Origin: Heliopora coerulea
Taxonomy: Eukaryota > Cnidaria > Anthozoa > Scleralcyonacea > Helioporidae
Assembly (NCBI GenBank): GCA_030142905.1
Contig: JASJOG010000008.1
Location: 2,046,001 to 2,110,000, forward strand
Direction: 5' to 3'
Length of the DNA: 64,000 bases
Every line of letters starts with the position of its first letter. The stretch's first letter is position 1. Under the pieces are notes generated by a model. The model was given only the letters and a program-made list of their open reading frames with translations. It made no database searches and was not told where the DNA came from. Made by a program: the position numbers and the translations under genes. This document shows, piece after piece, positions 21,286-33,297 of the stretch.

Positions 21286-24200
21286 ATAGAATATTTTTTA
21301 TCTGTTTCAGATTGTGGCAAGCGAGAATCCCTCCCTTGGTGTTGTGTTGTTGCGCTGCTGCCTACGCTGGACCAGCCGTGTTGAGGATTTTTTCACCGGT
21401 CAGTATTGCTGGCTCACGTCGTTATCATCGACGAATGAAATGTCTGATTATATTCTCCGGAATTGTCCGTTTTACAGGACGAAGCGATGTTTGGATAATC
21501 CCTTGAAAAACAAAGAAGCGTTCGAAGTTTCGAATAGTTTTGGGTGAATGTACGTTCGATAACCGCTTAGTTTGCTCAAAAATTACTTCAACTACATGTA
21601 CATAGTGAAGAACGAAGACGGTGCTCAACACTCGAAGGAGTCCTTCTGGTAACAAAAAGCATGGTTATTTGTTTATCGTTTGCTGTTAATGCTATATAGC
21701 TGTTTTTGCTGACGAAAGTAGTAAGCTATGTTTATTTTGGATGTCTCATTCTAATATGATTTTAGAAAGTAAAATCTCTGCAGAATCCTGAAATGGAGAT
21801 TTGTATTCAACTCCAGCGTGTTTGAAAGTGCCTGGATATTTTTATGAATCTCAATAGGTACTTTTACTAGCAGCCAAGTAACTCCTTGTCATGGGCTATT
21901 AAAAAGCCACCTTGCTGAATGATGGCCTTGACTGGTGTAAAGTAAGATTGTTTCTCACATTCTTGATATGCACTGACGTAAAACAGCTGAATTAAAATAT
22001 TGAGTATTGTTGATAAAAATGTTAACTACCTGGAAAAACATATTTGAAAAATTCCATAGTTTATGCTTGCAGTATTATTGTCTCGGAAACTGAACTTTGC
22101 CACTGCAACTGTGCCACATTTCTGGGAATCTGTGATGCTAGGGTCAGGTGTTCAAGGGTTAAGACTTTAGATAGCTCATTCAGGGGATCACTTGATGTCT
22201 GATCAAGTCAATAAGATGTGCATTGTGGTTAGTGATCATGATCTGAAATAATTACCATAGCTCATGTTCTATTATCAGGAGACAAACATTGTAGCCTGTT
22301 TCATAAAACTGACCATTCAGTAGGAATGCATACTGGATATGGGACTACATGTTTGTTTGGGTTAAAGCTTTATTTTTAGGTGCTTGATATTATAATCTGT
22401 AACTGTGCAGTACAACTAATGTAATTACTATAAGAGTTCTGGTTGAGAAAGAGGTCTATCCTACCAAACAATAAAGAATGAGTTGGTCAAAAGAACCCAT
22501 CAGCACTCCTCAGTCAGCATAATATGCAGGAAAACAAAATATATGATTGATTGTGAAAAGGAAAAATATTGTGAAATAACTAGGAAAAGTGGCATCATTT
22601 AAAGCTGGCAAATGTCTTAAGGCTGCTTGCCTAAAGCAACAACATGATATTCTGCTTCACTTGAAAAGAAGTGGAAGACACCTGTTAGCACTGGAACCAG
22701 GATACCAGCACAGTTGCAACATGCAGTTGATTTGCTTTCTTTCCAAGCTACAGACTGCAGGGACCCTGGAGCTGGGGGACAGTTGCCTCCCACTTTTTTG
22801 GTGACACTATTTTTATTTTGTATTTAGCAAGTGGTTAACAAAGTGGTGAATAAGGGTCTTTTTGGTGCAATGAGGAGTTTGATTTGTCTCCCCTTCAACA
22901 ATTTTTTTCTACTGGAAGTTTTGCCCCCCACACTTTAAAAATTGCTTCACAGTCCCTGACAGAAGAACTTTTCTGAGGAGTGTCTTCACTGTGTAATGGC
23001 ACATGACTATAAGACATTTTGTGAAAAGTTGTAAAACCAATAGTTCAGTGTCCAATATATTGGACACCAATAACAAGCAAACTTAAAAATGAACCAAGCA
23101 AATGTAGAAGCAAAGAGATAACATAGAATAAAAGAAAAAAATCAAGCATTAGAGAATTAAAATGATTACAAATTTGTCTGTTGACATCACTGAGACAGTT
23201 ATTTTTGAAGACTGTGAACTGAAAATTATGTATACAGTATATAGTAACTGAATCAATGATTTCAAACTGTGAACTGTTGCCAGTAAATGTCGGAATGGAT
23301 ACATTACAACTACCAAAACATACGGACAATAGCACTTAATGACATGTCAATTCTGCGATTTTTTTCACATTAGATAAGGTATTTTTACTGAAGACATGCA
23401 GGTTAAATTAATATCTATAATTCCAATTCAGATGCTTGGTTTAGTATAAAATACTTCCTATGTAACGTCCAAAATTGGGCGTTGTCTGGCTGGTAATAAA
23501 CTTCATTGAAGATTTAACTCGAAAGTTAAGCTCGTATTTTTGTTGATCATAATCTAGAACAAAAATTAATGCTAAACAACACAAAATATGGACGTTCTTT
23601 TACTTCCGGTCAGTTAATACAACTACGACGAGCCAACACGTTTACTGGATTTACGAGTTAATGTGCAAGTTTCCGATTTGACATACATCCAATATTTAAA
23701 CTGCAAGACATTTGCTAACTATTGGTGCAAAAATTATTTGGTTCCCAGATGTGTGCGTTCACCGACCTTTTCTGAGCGTCATTTCAATGGTCGGCCCATG
23801 CCTAATACGGTATTCGCACCATAATCACTCCATCATTTAATATCCGTGATTAAAGTTGACTGAGAATCAATAATCTTCCTTCTTTAGTCATCATATTTTG
23901 GGCTACCAACTTTACCTTTCAGTTCGGATTTTTTACTGTACCTCTGGCCTTGATTTGCTATCCTACAGCTTTAACTCAACTAGTCAACTGCCATTCTTTC
24001 AGAATAATCTAGCGTTGTAGTACTAAATTTGGGAAATTATTGATTCATGCCAAGGATTCGTTTGATGTAATTCCGGGCCGATGCCAAAACAGTTAATTCC
24101 TATTAGCACCAGAACACAACAAATATTCTGATAGTCTATCGCTGTATAGTTCTTACCTGTACTGATAATTTGAGAACTGGAGAAGGGTACTTCGTGGGTC

Positions 24201-24368
24201 TGTCGTCATTCCCTAGCTGCTGTAGAAAATTAGAATCCTATTTTCGCTTTTATCTTTGAAGAACTAAGACACGAAGGTTTTGAGACTATCCTCAGTTTTT
24301 TTTTTTCAGTGCCACTTAAGCGAAGTCACTTTTCTGGACAATAATTATTCCAACTTCCGAGATTACAC
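21286..24368. other. Long stretch without recognised genes
   Basis: About 3 kb of AT-rich sequence. Short ORFs occur at 21314-21547, 22589-22804 and 23045-23335 (minus), but none has a recognisable domain or paired splice sites. No long tandem or inverted repeats were seen. It may be an intron or a genuine intergenic interval. Confidence 0.45.
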
Positions 24369-24377
24369 CATTGAAAT

Positions 24378-25262
24378 GGCTATCTTCAAAAGGGGAAACA
24401 GGAAATCGGCGAACCGGGGAACCGAAGAACGGGGGATTCGGGGAACGCGGGGTATCGGCGAGTCGGAGAATTGAGGGGTCGGGGGAATCGGAAAATAGGT
24501 TTCTATTTACAAAAATGAGAACGATAGCAAGAAGGGAGTTATATACGAAGGTCGATCAACCCTTGCTTCAGACGTCTCATGCATTTCTGACGAATCTTTA
24601 TGACTGTTAACCTTCAACGGAAGCTTCGCTATTGTTTCATCTACCAGTCTCACTTGTGGGTCTTTTCACAATCGGCAATCTTTATGCCGAACATCTTGTC
24701 AGAAAGTGTTGCATCTTCAAAGAGCTAGAAAGGCACAAGTGTAACGTAGCAAGCCAAAAAAAGTCGAAGGTAGAGTTCGTTCGAGGTTCGGGGTAAGAAA
24801 AGAGTAAAACGTAGAGGGTCTACAAATATCGAAAAAAGGAAGAATAATTTTATTGTAAAAAATTAAAGTTATAGAGATACGTGTTCTGGAAAAACTAGGT
24901 ATTCCTATACTATGGGTAAAAATCGATAACTACACACAAATAGCCGTGTTTTCGCACCCAGGCGCGTCTACTAGCCTATCTCGCCTGCGAAACGTAGGAG
25001 GCCAAGTAGCGACGAAGATCATACACAAATAAGACTGAGAAAAGACGTATGTGGCCCTTGAATATGGAAAGTTTTTGTTTTTTGTTTTTTTTAATCCGGT
25101 TTTCTGTGGTCAGATTTACTGAATATGAAATGTCAGTTCGGTGCCGCGTGAACACCTTACCTCGTAACAAATGTCTTCACGCGCGGCATGGAGAACAACG
25201 CTACGGCTACGTTTACATTAAACCAAATTTCTCAAGATTCTTAGGCAATCCGAGGACTTTTT
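24378..25262 (+). repeat. Left arm of the ~0.9-kb palindrome
   Basis: Matches the right arm in inverted orientation throughout, e.g. TTTGTAAATAG-type block near 24500, AGAGATACGTGTTCTGG near 24875, GATCATACACAAATAAGACT at 25017 and GTTCGGTGCCGCGTGAAC at 25137. Identity is roughly 80-90 percent by eye. Confidence 0.75.
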
Positions 25263-25305
25263 CTTCAGATTTAAAGTAGCCTTTTACACTCAAGTAACGA
25301 ACCCA

Positions 25306-25668
25306 GTATAGAAAGTCTTCGGATTCCACACGAATTCGGAGAAATTTGATCAATTGTAAACATAGCCATGGTGTTGTTCTCCATGCTGCGCGTGATGAAG
25401 ACATTGGACACGAGGTAAGGCGTTCACGCGGCACCGAACTGAAATTTCATATTCAGTAAGTTTGACCCACAGAAAACCAGCCTAAAAGACACTGTAATGG
25501 CTGTCCACGGGCCATATACGTCTTTTCTCAGTCTTATTTGTGTATGATCTAAATTGTTACCAGGCCTTCTACAATTTCGCAGCCGAAATGGGCTAGCAAA
25601 TATGCCTCGAGGCGAAAATACGGCAATTTGTTAATTATTATCGAGTATTTACCGATAGCAGGGCCGGC
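25306..25668 (-). repeat. Right arm of the palindrome, inner part
   Basis: Inverted copy of about 24910-25262. It stops at ACCGATAG, where the nested hAT begins; the match to the left arm resumes after the hAT at 27502. Confidence 0.75.
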
Positions 25669-25752
25669 CTTAGGAGTTGCGGGGCCTCATCGGGAAGGAT
25701 TTGCAAGAAGTGCAAGTTCGACATCCTTGGTGCACCTTGGCTCGCCATCTGA

Positions 25753-25825
25753 GTCTTGGTAGCTCAATGGTTAGAGCGTCTTATCGGTCATCACAAGGTT
25801 GCGGGTTCGATCCCCGTCTGGGGCT
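25753..25825 (+). pseudogene. tRNA-like sequence (damaged anticodon arm)
   Basis: 73 nt with canonical tRNA spacing: acceptor strands GTCTTGG and CTGGGGC pair (several G.U), D-stem GCTC/GAGC, T-arm GCGGG-TTCGATC-CCCGT. The A-box TAGCTCAATGG and B-box GGTTCGATCCC match pol III consensus. The anticodon stem has two mismatches and position 33 is C, so it should not work in translation; anticodon position would read GGT. Most likely a tRNA pseudogene or SINE head carried by the hAT. A T-run (TTTTT) follows at about 25835. Confidence 0.6.
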
Positions 25826-26774
25826 CAGAAATCGTTTTTCTGAGTATAGGGCTTGACGATCATTCACTTATCATCTTAAGATATTTCCGAGCTCTCATAT
25901 ATCTAATATACAAATAGTTTTTTCAGCAGATAATCTTTGTTGCAGTTCACAGTAACTGAGCATAGCTTGCAAATGCTTTTTGGAGCTCTCATGCTCAGCT
26001 AGTCTGGTATGAATGTTCGGCCAGTAATTAAAATCACAAGATGCAAGTACACTTGCTGCTTAATTGTCAAAAAGCTTGCAGTGGTAGCAGAAGACTTTAT
26101 CACTAGATACAGAGTATATTAGCCATGGACGATGCACAGTTTCACCATTTGGCAATTTCTCTTCTGCATTTTCTGAGATGGGTTTGCTGAAATACTTATC
26201 TAATGCACCTTTCTCCTTTTCAGTTTCGGCTTTCTGCCTTGGCTATAGCCCTCTTCTTCCTGCCACTTAAATATTTTCTCCCGAAGTCCCTTAGCCTTTT
26301 ACTCATATTTACAGGAACCATAGGGTCCTAAAAAAATACAACGAAAGATTGAATAATCAAGACAAGCATATATTATACAATCATATAGACATATATTAAA
26401 CAATCAAGATAATTTGAAAATCTTACAATTGGATAAGTTCATAACTATGGATATATGACCATTCGGCGAAGGCTAACTAAGACATGAAATAAGCTCCCAA
26501 ATGAACTGAAAGACACTCATAACAATGTACATCTTTTTAAAAAGAGCTGTCACACAACACTACAAGGAGATGCACAACATGCATTGAAGTGGTGTTTACC
26601 ACATCTGTGTGAATAGTTTACGTCTGACATTTTTATGCACTCGTGTGCATATGCATTTACGCATGTGAAATATATATGTCCATTTCCCTATATTATGCGG
26701 ATGTCGGTTTGTGCATCTATGTATACATGTAAATTCTATTGTGCTTAACTTAGTTGTGTACTTCTGTATCTCAG

Positions 26775-26895
26775 GAGGATCAAGAGCCAAACTAAATTTG
26801 CAGATACGAAAAGCTATTAGAAAATATCCTGGTGTTTTCGAGAAATTTGGCACAACACCTGAAGATGTAATAAGTAAAATAATAAACCACGATGG
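26775..26895 (+). other. Candidate exon of unknown gene
   Basis: Bounded by an acceptor-like TCTGTATCTCAG and a donor-like GATGG|GTAGGT, and open in one frame across 121 bp, encoding GGSRAKLNLQIRKAIRKYP and onward. I do not recognise the peptide. It lies in the nested hAT, so it could be a captured host exon or chance. Confidence 0.25.
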
Positions 26896-27106
26896 GTAGG
26901 TGCCAATTGATCACTGCTGCTGGGGGCCAAGGTATTATGACTATTTTGTCTTTAAACCCCCGAAATAGTCGCCTTGGTAGACAACTGATGAGCCCTTTGT
27001 GGTTTGTTTTTAACTGATAACTTTACATGATTGTTTGGATAAATGATTGATGTGAACTTGTATACAACCATTAAATAAATATTTTCTATTCATTTGCTAC
27101 TTAGAC

Positions 27107-27131
27107 TATATATATATATATATATATATAT
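27107..27131. repeat. (AT)n microsatellite
   Basis: About 12 uninterrupted TA dinucleotides. Confidence 0.9.
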
Positions 27132-27501
27132 GAATCATAAACCAAAATCCGTTTATTGCTCTACAGCATAGTGAAAACACACATAACATACATATATACA
27201 TACACACATATACATACACACATATAACTAATTAACATGTTATTTTATTCAAGTACAGTAAAGAAAATTCAGAATATAAACAGTACAAACAAACATTACT
27301 GACTTTTTAAGAATTCAGAAGAAAATTATAATTGTTGCTGCTCTCTGTAAAACCTGCAATGTGATGTTAGGTGTGTAATGTGTTGCAATGTGTTGTTGTG
27401 TGTACTTGATAAGACTAGAGCAGATTACCCTAGCGTGGGACCCCCTTAGGTGCGAGGCCCAATTGGGAGTAATTGGTCCAATTGGCTTAAAGCTGTCCCT
27501 G

Positions 27502-27981
27502 ACTGATAGTATAGGAACACCTTTTTCTTCCAGAACACGTATCTCTATAACATTTTATTATCATGTTATTCTGCCTTTTTTCGATACTTGTAGACATCCA
27601 ACTTTTTACCCCAGTTCCTGTACTTCTTACGCTTGACCCTCGACATCAACCTTCCACTTTCGACCCTCGACGTTTGGCTAGGTGATGTTACGCATAAAGA
27701 TTGCCGATTGTGGGAAGACCCACAAGTGAGGCTGGTAGATAAAGCAATACCGAAGCTTCTTTGATGGTTAACAGTCAACAATTCGTCAGAAAAGCGTGAG
27801 TCCTCTGAAGCCAAGTCTGACGGATCTTCGCATATAACTTCCTCCTTACTGTAGTTCTCATTTTTGTAAATAGGAGCCTATTTCCCGATTCTCCACTTTC
27901 CCGCTTCCCTAGTCCCCCGCTTCCCTGATTCCCCGATTACCCGATTACGCGGCCCCTCGTTCACCGTTGTAAAGATAGCCG
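27502..27981 (-). repeat. Right arm of the palindrome, outer part
   Basis: Inverted copy of about 24378-24905, including the block with CACTTGTGGGTCTT and the C-rich end with CCCGATTCTCC/CCCCGATTACCCG. A minus-strand ORF (27566-27814) is partly mirrored in the left arm; the product is not recognised. Confidence 0.7.
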
Positions 27982-27990
27982 CACTGAAAT

Positions 27991-28696
27991 ATTGCAATTT
28001 TCGAACTTGAATACGAGTGACGTCATGCGTCACGGGGCAAAAATAGAAACCAGCCTTGTTTAGTCAGGGGAGGGTGATATGAAAAATCGTACAACAATCG
28101 CGAAGGAAAGAGCCAAACTGCGCTGGGAGTCGAACGATATTTTCTTTTTTTAGTTTTATTTTTCATATTTCGATGTTTACATATGACAATTCCTCTCGTG
28201 AAAGAGTTCAAAAGCAGAGATTAAGTTTTCTTGTTCCCAAGGACTACTCTACTACATCCCAGGCAAAACCAGCGTACTGAAGATGGAGTTCCCGAGCAGT
28301 GTCTCATTGCAAGCCAAGTTATTTTGGCTCGTAGTTTGCAAACACAAATCAAAACCATTTTTGTAGCCCAATTTTGCATCTCTTAGTCTGATTGCATTCG
28401 AAAGTTTCTTACCATTAAAGATTCACGCTAGTCTGATCATGAAATCAAAAGTTCTAGGAAACACAGCAAGAAGTACGGTAAATTAAATGGGCGTTTAAAA
28501 CGTGACCAGGGGAACAATCGCCCCAGGATCAACAAAGCGAGAGCATCGCGGCTCAATCTTTGTTGCTAAATCGGCTTGGTAAACCTCATTTTCTTCATGC
28601 AACAATGTGAATCAGAGCCCGTCTATATATGAATTGATGTACACCTTTTGCTGTTCATTACTAGAAAATATTGCGATCATTAACGCCAACCTCTAT
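27991..28696. other. Intergenic, nothing recognised
   Basis: No gene or repeat with clear features. Confidence 0.4.
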
Positions 28697-28957
28697 GGCC
28701 TGGTTCACACGTGAGCATAAGCATAAGCATAAGGGCACAATAAAAGGTAAAACAAAGGAATGAAGTCAAGCCTACGACATAAGAATCGCCATAAGCATAA
28801 GCATAAGATCATAGTCCAAGCATAAGCAAAGAGCCGAACAAAAGACGAAACAAAGAGAAATTCTTGTTTTGTCTTCGCAAGTCCCAAACGAGATGTCATG
28901 CTTTGTTTTCTTATTGATCTCGTTCTTATACGCTTATATTGCTCGTGTGAACTAGGC
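28697..28957. repeat. Tourist-like MITE, copy 2
   Basis: Ends GGCCTGGTTCACACG and CGTGTGAACTAGGC are inverted repeats; the right flank is TTA. Subterminal CATAAG words on the left and CTTATA on the right. This is the better-preserved relative of 87-325. GGCCTNGTT-type ends and T-A-rich 3-bp targets suggest PIF/Harbinger (Tourist) ancestry. Confidence 0.7.
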
Positions 28958-28959
28958 TT

Positions 28960-29333
28960 AACTCATTAACGCAAAAATACATTCATTTCATTAAATCGAC
29001 ATTTATTTACGCTTTCGTCATGGTCAATTAAAATTTTTGCGTAAAAAGTAACATTCATTAGCATCGATAAGCAACTACTTGCATCAAAGGGCATTCCATA
29101 GCGCCAACAGACAGCCATCAACACCATTCTTCTATACATTAGGGATAATAAAATTTCAATTACGCAAGAGAAATATCTCGTCTAATTGAAATTTTATTAT
29201 CCCTAATACATAGTAAAATGGTGTTAATGGTCATCTGTTGGCGCTATAGAATGCCCTTCGATGCAAATGCTTGGGTATCTATGCTAGTGAATGACAATTG
29301 AATAAAATGAATGTATTTTTGCGTTAATGAGTT
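28960..29333. repeat. Palindromic MITE directly next to MITE copy 2
   Basis: The two halves are inverted copies: AACTCATTAACGCAAAAATA at the left end, its complement at the right end, and internally CAAAGGGCATTC...AGCGCCAACAGA mirrored by TCTGTTGGCGCT...GAATGCCCTTCG. The centre contains AATTTTATTATCCCTAATA on both sides of a short loop. The right arm carries small deletions. Confidence 0.75.
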
Positions 29334-29490
29334 TGAGGTTGACGTCAGTTATAGCATATTTTCTGGTAATAAACAGCAACAGGTGTAAGCTGGTGAACGT
29401 AGGCTTTCGTAAAACAGAGTTTGAAAAGCTGTTTGTGGGATCAATTAAGACGTACGTCCAAGGAAAGAAGAATGGAATTACTCTCTTACA

Positions 29491-29688
29491 TACTAGAAAT
29501 ACGTGTGCCCAACAAACCCTAGCCCACCCTTCCAATATACCACTCGAGAATCCAAGTAAGATTCATAATTTTTCAAAACTGTCAAAAAGACAAATCGTCC
29601 TTACTATAACTGGAAGAGGGAATGCAATAAAGAAAACACAACATTTGGCCACGCATATTAGCAACCCAAACCGGAATGTATTTTATAT
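29491..29688 (+). repeat. Dispersed repeat copy A, segment 1
   Basis: Matches 55563-55720 and partly 55847-55930 (e.g. GCCCACCCTTCCAATAT, CTCGAGAATCCAAGTAA, ATAACTGGAAGAGGG). First of five segments of one repeat now separated by insertions; the rest are at 30514-30806, 31340-31394, 44176-44332 and 54268-54594. Confidence 0.65.
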
Positions 29689-29692
29689 TTAA

Positions 29693-30513
29693 GGTGGTCT
29701 TACACAAAGAAAATTTTTTTTGATATTTTAAATAAAATGAAAATCTACCTATATTATGTTGTTTAGAGGGGTTACCCAACTATAAAAATTTTTTTGGTCA
29801 ATTGTTTCGATGGTAACCGAGATACACTACCTCCCATGAAGAAAAGAGGGTACATTTGTAAACATGATAACTAGACAACAAATGATGGTAGAAATTTGGA
29901 ATAACTTTTAATTTGTAACTCAGAGTAATGCCTAGGGTGTGAACTAGGATCATTTCTCTACTATATACAGTATGGCTATAATCAAGATTAAACTTTTCCA
30001 ATGCCGAGAATGTGTACAATTGTGTCACTAAAACCCTCATTATTTTGTGGTAATTGAACAGAATTCAATTCTTTTAGTCCATCCCCAAGAGCAAGGCATG
30101 TACTATAAGCCCTAAAAGTTTGATAAGGATAGCTTGAATACTCTGAGATATCTTGCATAAAATATCAGTAATCAAGCCATTTTGACAAATTGAGGAAAAC
30201 AGCTTTAAAGTTAAAGTTTTCAATTCAAGTATTTCTCCAACTTTTGCAATTTCGTAGATTTCACTCAAAATCGATTTTTTTGAGTCTAAGACCACCTTAA
30301 TGAAAGCAACATTCTCGTTGCTAAGGGCGTTACTAAGGGAAAAATAGAGCAAGAGTTCTGGAAAATGCTGTATTTCTTGGTTTTTTAGGTATTTCTCGGC
30401 AAAAAAATTATATAAACAAGATTAAGAAGGGTTTAAAGATTGTATTTCTCCAAGTTTTGCAAGTTCGTAGATTTCACTCAATATTGATTTTTTGTTTTGT
30501 ATGTAAGACCACC
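29693..30513. mobile_element. TTAA-targeted MITE in repeat copy A
   Basis: Ends GGTGGTCTTACA and TGTAAGACCACC are inverted repeats, flanked by TTAA on both sides (29689-29692 and 30514-30517). Copy B of the host repeat has just one TTAA at the equivalent place (about 55999), so this is a real insertion. A second right-type end (TCTAAGACCACCTTAA) at 30284-30300 shows a partial internal duplication. TTAA targets are used by piggyBac and Kolobok superfamilies; no transposase is present. Confidence 0.7.
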
Positions 30514-30806
30514 TTAAACTGCTTGTCGTCATATTTACGTTTAAAATTTCGATTCTGTTTTATTAAAATAAAACGTTTGGTGAGAATAATCTTTAACAGT
30601 TTAATAAATGATAAGAGATCCATTCTCACAATTCTACTGCTAAACAATGAATGTTCGTATCAAGACCTGTATTAGTTGCGATCTTACAGTATTTCGAGTG
30701 GTTTTCCCATCAAACTTTTCACTCATTTTGCTTTAAAGAAAAATTTTTTATTAGATGCCCAGGCTTTCCTGTCTTAAAATTGGAGCATTCTCAATGGTTA
30801 CCGGTC
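30514..30806 (+). repeat. Dispersed repeat copy A, segment 2
   Basis: Aligns with about 56000-56292, e.g. CTGCTTGTCGTCATATTTA, CGTTTGGTGAGAATAA, TTCTACTGCTAAACAATG and TTGCGATCTT. Confidence 0.75.
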
Positions 30807-31339
30807 TGACACCAGCATTACGGACAGCTCATGAGTGAAAAAATTTTTTTTGATATTTTTTGTCTTAAAAAACTGATAAATTCTATATTATCTCAAAGTT
30901 TATGACAAATGTCTATTAGAAGAGCTATGAAGAAGATTTATGCTAAGTATTCATCTGGAGGCACAAGACTTTGTGGACGAAGATGAGATGAATTACGAAA
31001 CGGACGAAATAAAAAAAGAAAACATGAACGAGTCCTGAATCTTTATTGCTGATCAAAAATCGGAAAAATACATAATATACAACAAAATACGACAAGCAAA
31101 CCTTATGCAAGTTTTATCGAAAGAAGAACGAGTAGAGAGAAGTAAAAGACGTACTTTTTCCTCTGAAATTTTCGTAAAAAAGAAAAACGGAGTAACGTAC
31201 AAACCTGCAACTCTTTACGTATTTTCAACGAAGCATTCAGCGGCACCTCAACCCAAAGGGTTCGTTGGTGAATTTGCAGAAAGAAGACGGCCTTAAACTT
31301 TCTTGAGAAGTTTTAAAATTTTGATGAAAGCATTATTCT
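30807..31339. other. Unassigned insertion within repeat copy A
   Basis: Not present in copy B. It contains a TTTTTTTTGATATTTTT piece like that in the TTAA MITE; no gene seen. Confidence 0.35.
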
Positions 31340-31394
31340 TCCTTGGGGAAGAATGAAGTCGGGAAGCCACTTTCGAAAGCTGCTCAAAACAATT

Positions 31395-31451
31395 CACTGC
31401 ATGAAAACGGGAAAATTCCGATATATTCAGATGTCTATACGGGTCTGAATA
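31395..31451 (+). repeat. Left TIR of EnSpm element
   Basis: CACTGCATGAAAACGGG, then AATTCCGATATATTC, GTCTATACG and GTCTGAATA; mirrored at the right end with small indels. The following 150 bp keep repeating ATTCNGA/GAATA words. Confidence 0.8.
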
Positions 31452-32439
31452 AAACATGTATTCCATTAATATTCTGCCTATGAATACGGATCTGAATACT
31501 ATTCATATTCAGATCATATTTGTGGTCGGAATATCCATAAAATTATACTCCGTATTCTGACCGCATTCTAAGTCGAGAGACTGTCGCAATCATATTGCCT
31601 ATCGCAAAATTCTTGGACGGGATCACGGTTAAGAGAAATTTATTGTGATCGGAAAAAAAAGGAAATCTTAATCCCTGAGCTTGCCTTTTCATTCAAGTCT
31701 GTCAGTCATGCGAAATTCACGTATGATTGCTTTTCCCAAGATAAAATATGTTTACTTGTATTTTTATAAAATTAACGAAGGGGAAATTGTAAAGAGTGGT
31801 AGCAATAGCCAAAATGCTACATGACAATTTGTAAGCCCTTAATTCTTTTGAAGTTGGGCAATTGCAAATTCCCGAAACCTTAAAGGTATGCTTCAGAACT
31901 GCGATTATTGGATGCACTCATGCTGTAATAAAGTATTGTAAAGCAACTCGGAAGGAAATGTTATTACAGCTATATTGAAAGAAGTTACACAGCTAAGATC
32001 ATTGTAGGAGTTAGAGGGAAATTTTTTTCACAAAGTTTTTCAACAGTAGCCTTATGGATATCAAGTACAAACCAATTCATTCGTCCATTTGCATGATCTA
32101 GTTTAGATTTTTTTTTATCCTGTTAGTTGCTATGAAGTACGTCTATCTTCTCAAAGCACCCTGCAAGTCATCTACGGGGCCTGTCCGTTTGATGTGATCA
32201 CGTGCTTATCCATTAACGTAATCCCTTGAACCAAGATTGGATGCCGAAATATCCCCAGCCTTTGCACTTATTTAGAAAGGATAAAACGCAGATGCTGATT
32301 TGTGGATTGGCTGATTTGAATATAAAACGTGGATTTGGGTACAAAATACGGATTTGGGGATAAAACATCAAATCAGTTAACCTACTGGCTTGCTCTACAT
32401 AAACACAACAACGCTGCAGTTAGCGTAATCGAGTTAAAA
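31452..32439. other. EnSpm left subterminal DNA, no gene
   Basis: GAATA-type words up to about 31580, then AT-rich sequence. Around 32280-32370 the phrases GATTTG/AAAACG recur loosely. Confidence 0.45.
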
Positions 32440-32822
32440 CCAGGTTTATACAGTGCCCTAGGAGTGGAACCGAATTAATTGTTCTTAATAAGAATTTTTT
32501 CTATTTCTTCTCCAAAGGTTCCGTATAAAAATCATTATTGAGAAGGAATGTCAGATGAACAACTGATGCTTTTGCACGTGAGGGATATGTGGGGTTTTGT
32601 TAACAACAAACACGCTTGTTTACCACTATGATAAACAAACCTGCACTTCTGAACATATGTAAGCAATAAATCTAATTTAAAATATTGTTAATCGTTGATT
32701 TAAAAAAAGCAACCGCACGAGAGTAACACACAATGCGAAACTTCTGGACAAGAAACAGTTGAAAAAAATTGCATTAAAAACGATCAGTTCCGTATCACTC
32801 CTAGCGTGCTGTATAAACCTGG
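32440..32822. repeat. MITE inside EnSpm
   Basis: Ends CCAGGTTTATACAG and CTGTATAAACCTGG are perfect inverted repeats, extended by CTAGGAGTG. About 380 bp, no ORF. The target duplication is ambiguous. Confidence 0.6.
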
Positions 32823-33297
32823 ATTTAAAGTATTTGACTGTTTCGGAGAGAAACGACAATGACTGTTTGATTTCATTAACCACAGCGTCCCTGCCTAAAT
32901 GTAGAGCTGGCTAGCAAGTTCACTGTCATTTTATGCCTAAATTCGCGTTTTATCCCACAAACTGCAAATCTGCATCTGCGTTTTATCCTAATCCGAAAGA
33001 AAGATAACTTTAACTCCCAAAAAATGTCTAAGTTGAATGCTCTAGAATTGAATACAAAGTGTACATCATGCAACTATATTTCGGATTTGGATTTATTAAA
33101 CAGATAAAATCGCATAACTCTACTAAATACGTTCAAGTAACATATTCATATTTGTAAGCTGTTAGATGACCAAATGTTCTGAATAGAAAAGGCTTTACGA
33201 CCGAATACATCCTGTACTACACGTTTTATTGTATAAACTTTCAAACGAAATATTATACTTTTTTTTACATAAGAAAATCCATTGTTCTGCCATTTAC

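Larger units (their letters stand above)
25669..27501. mobile_element. Non-autonomous hAT nested in the palindrome
   Basis: Starts CAGGGCCGGCC and ends GGACAGCTT-type inverse, ...AGCTGTCCCTG. Flanking 8-bp direct repeats ACCGATAG (25661-25668) and ACTGATAG (27502-27509) differ at one base, as expected for hAT. Removing it joins the two pieces of the palindrome's right arm exactly as the left arm predicts. No transposase inside; it holds a tRNA-like sequence, a possible exon and an (AT)n tract. Confidence 0.75.
24378..27981. mobile_element. Palindromic Mutator-like fold-back element
   Basis: Ends start GGCTATCTT and finish AAGATAGCC(G). The flanks CATTGAAAT (24369-24377) and CACTGAAAT (27982-27990) form a 9-bp direct repeat with one mismatch, the size typical of Mutator-like elements. 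Nearly the whole interior is one giant inverted repeat: left arm about 24378-25262, right arm 25306-25668 continuing at 27502-27981 after a nested insertion. The ends carry many GGGRA/ATCGG words. No transposase was recognised, so it is non-autonomous or unclassified. Confidence 0.65.

Noticed and set aside
22589..22804. 71-codon ORF in the 21.3-24.4 kb interval
   Set aside because: No homology pattern, no splice sites, length expected by chance.
25753..25825. Functional tRNA-Thr (GGT) gene
   Set aside because: Two mismatches in the anticodon stem and C at position 33.
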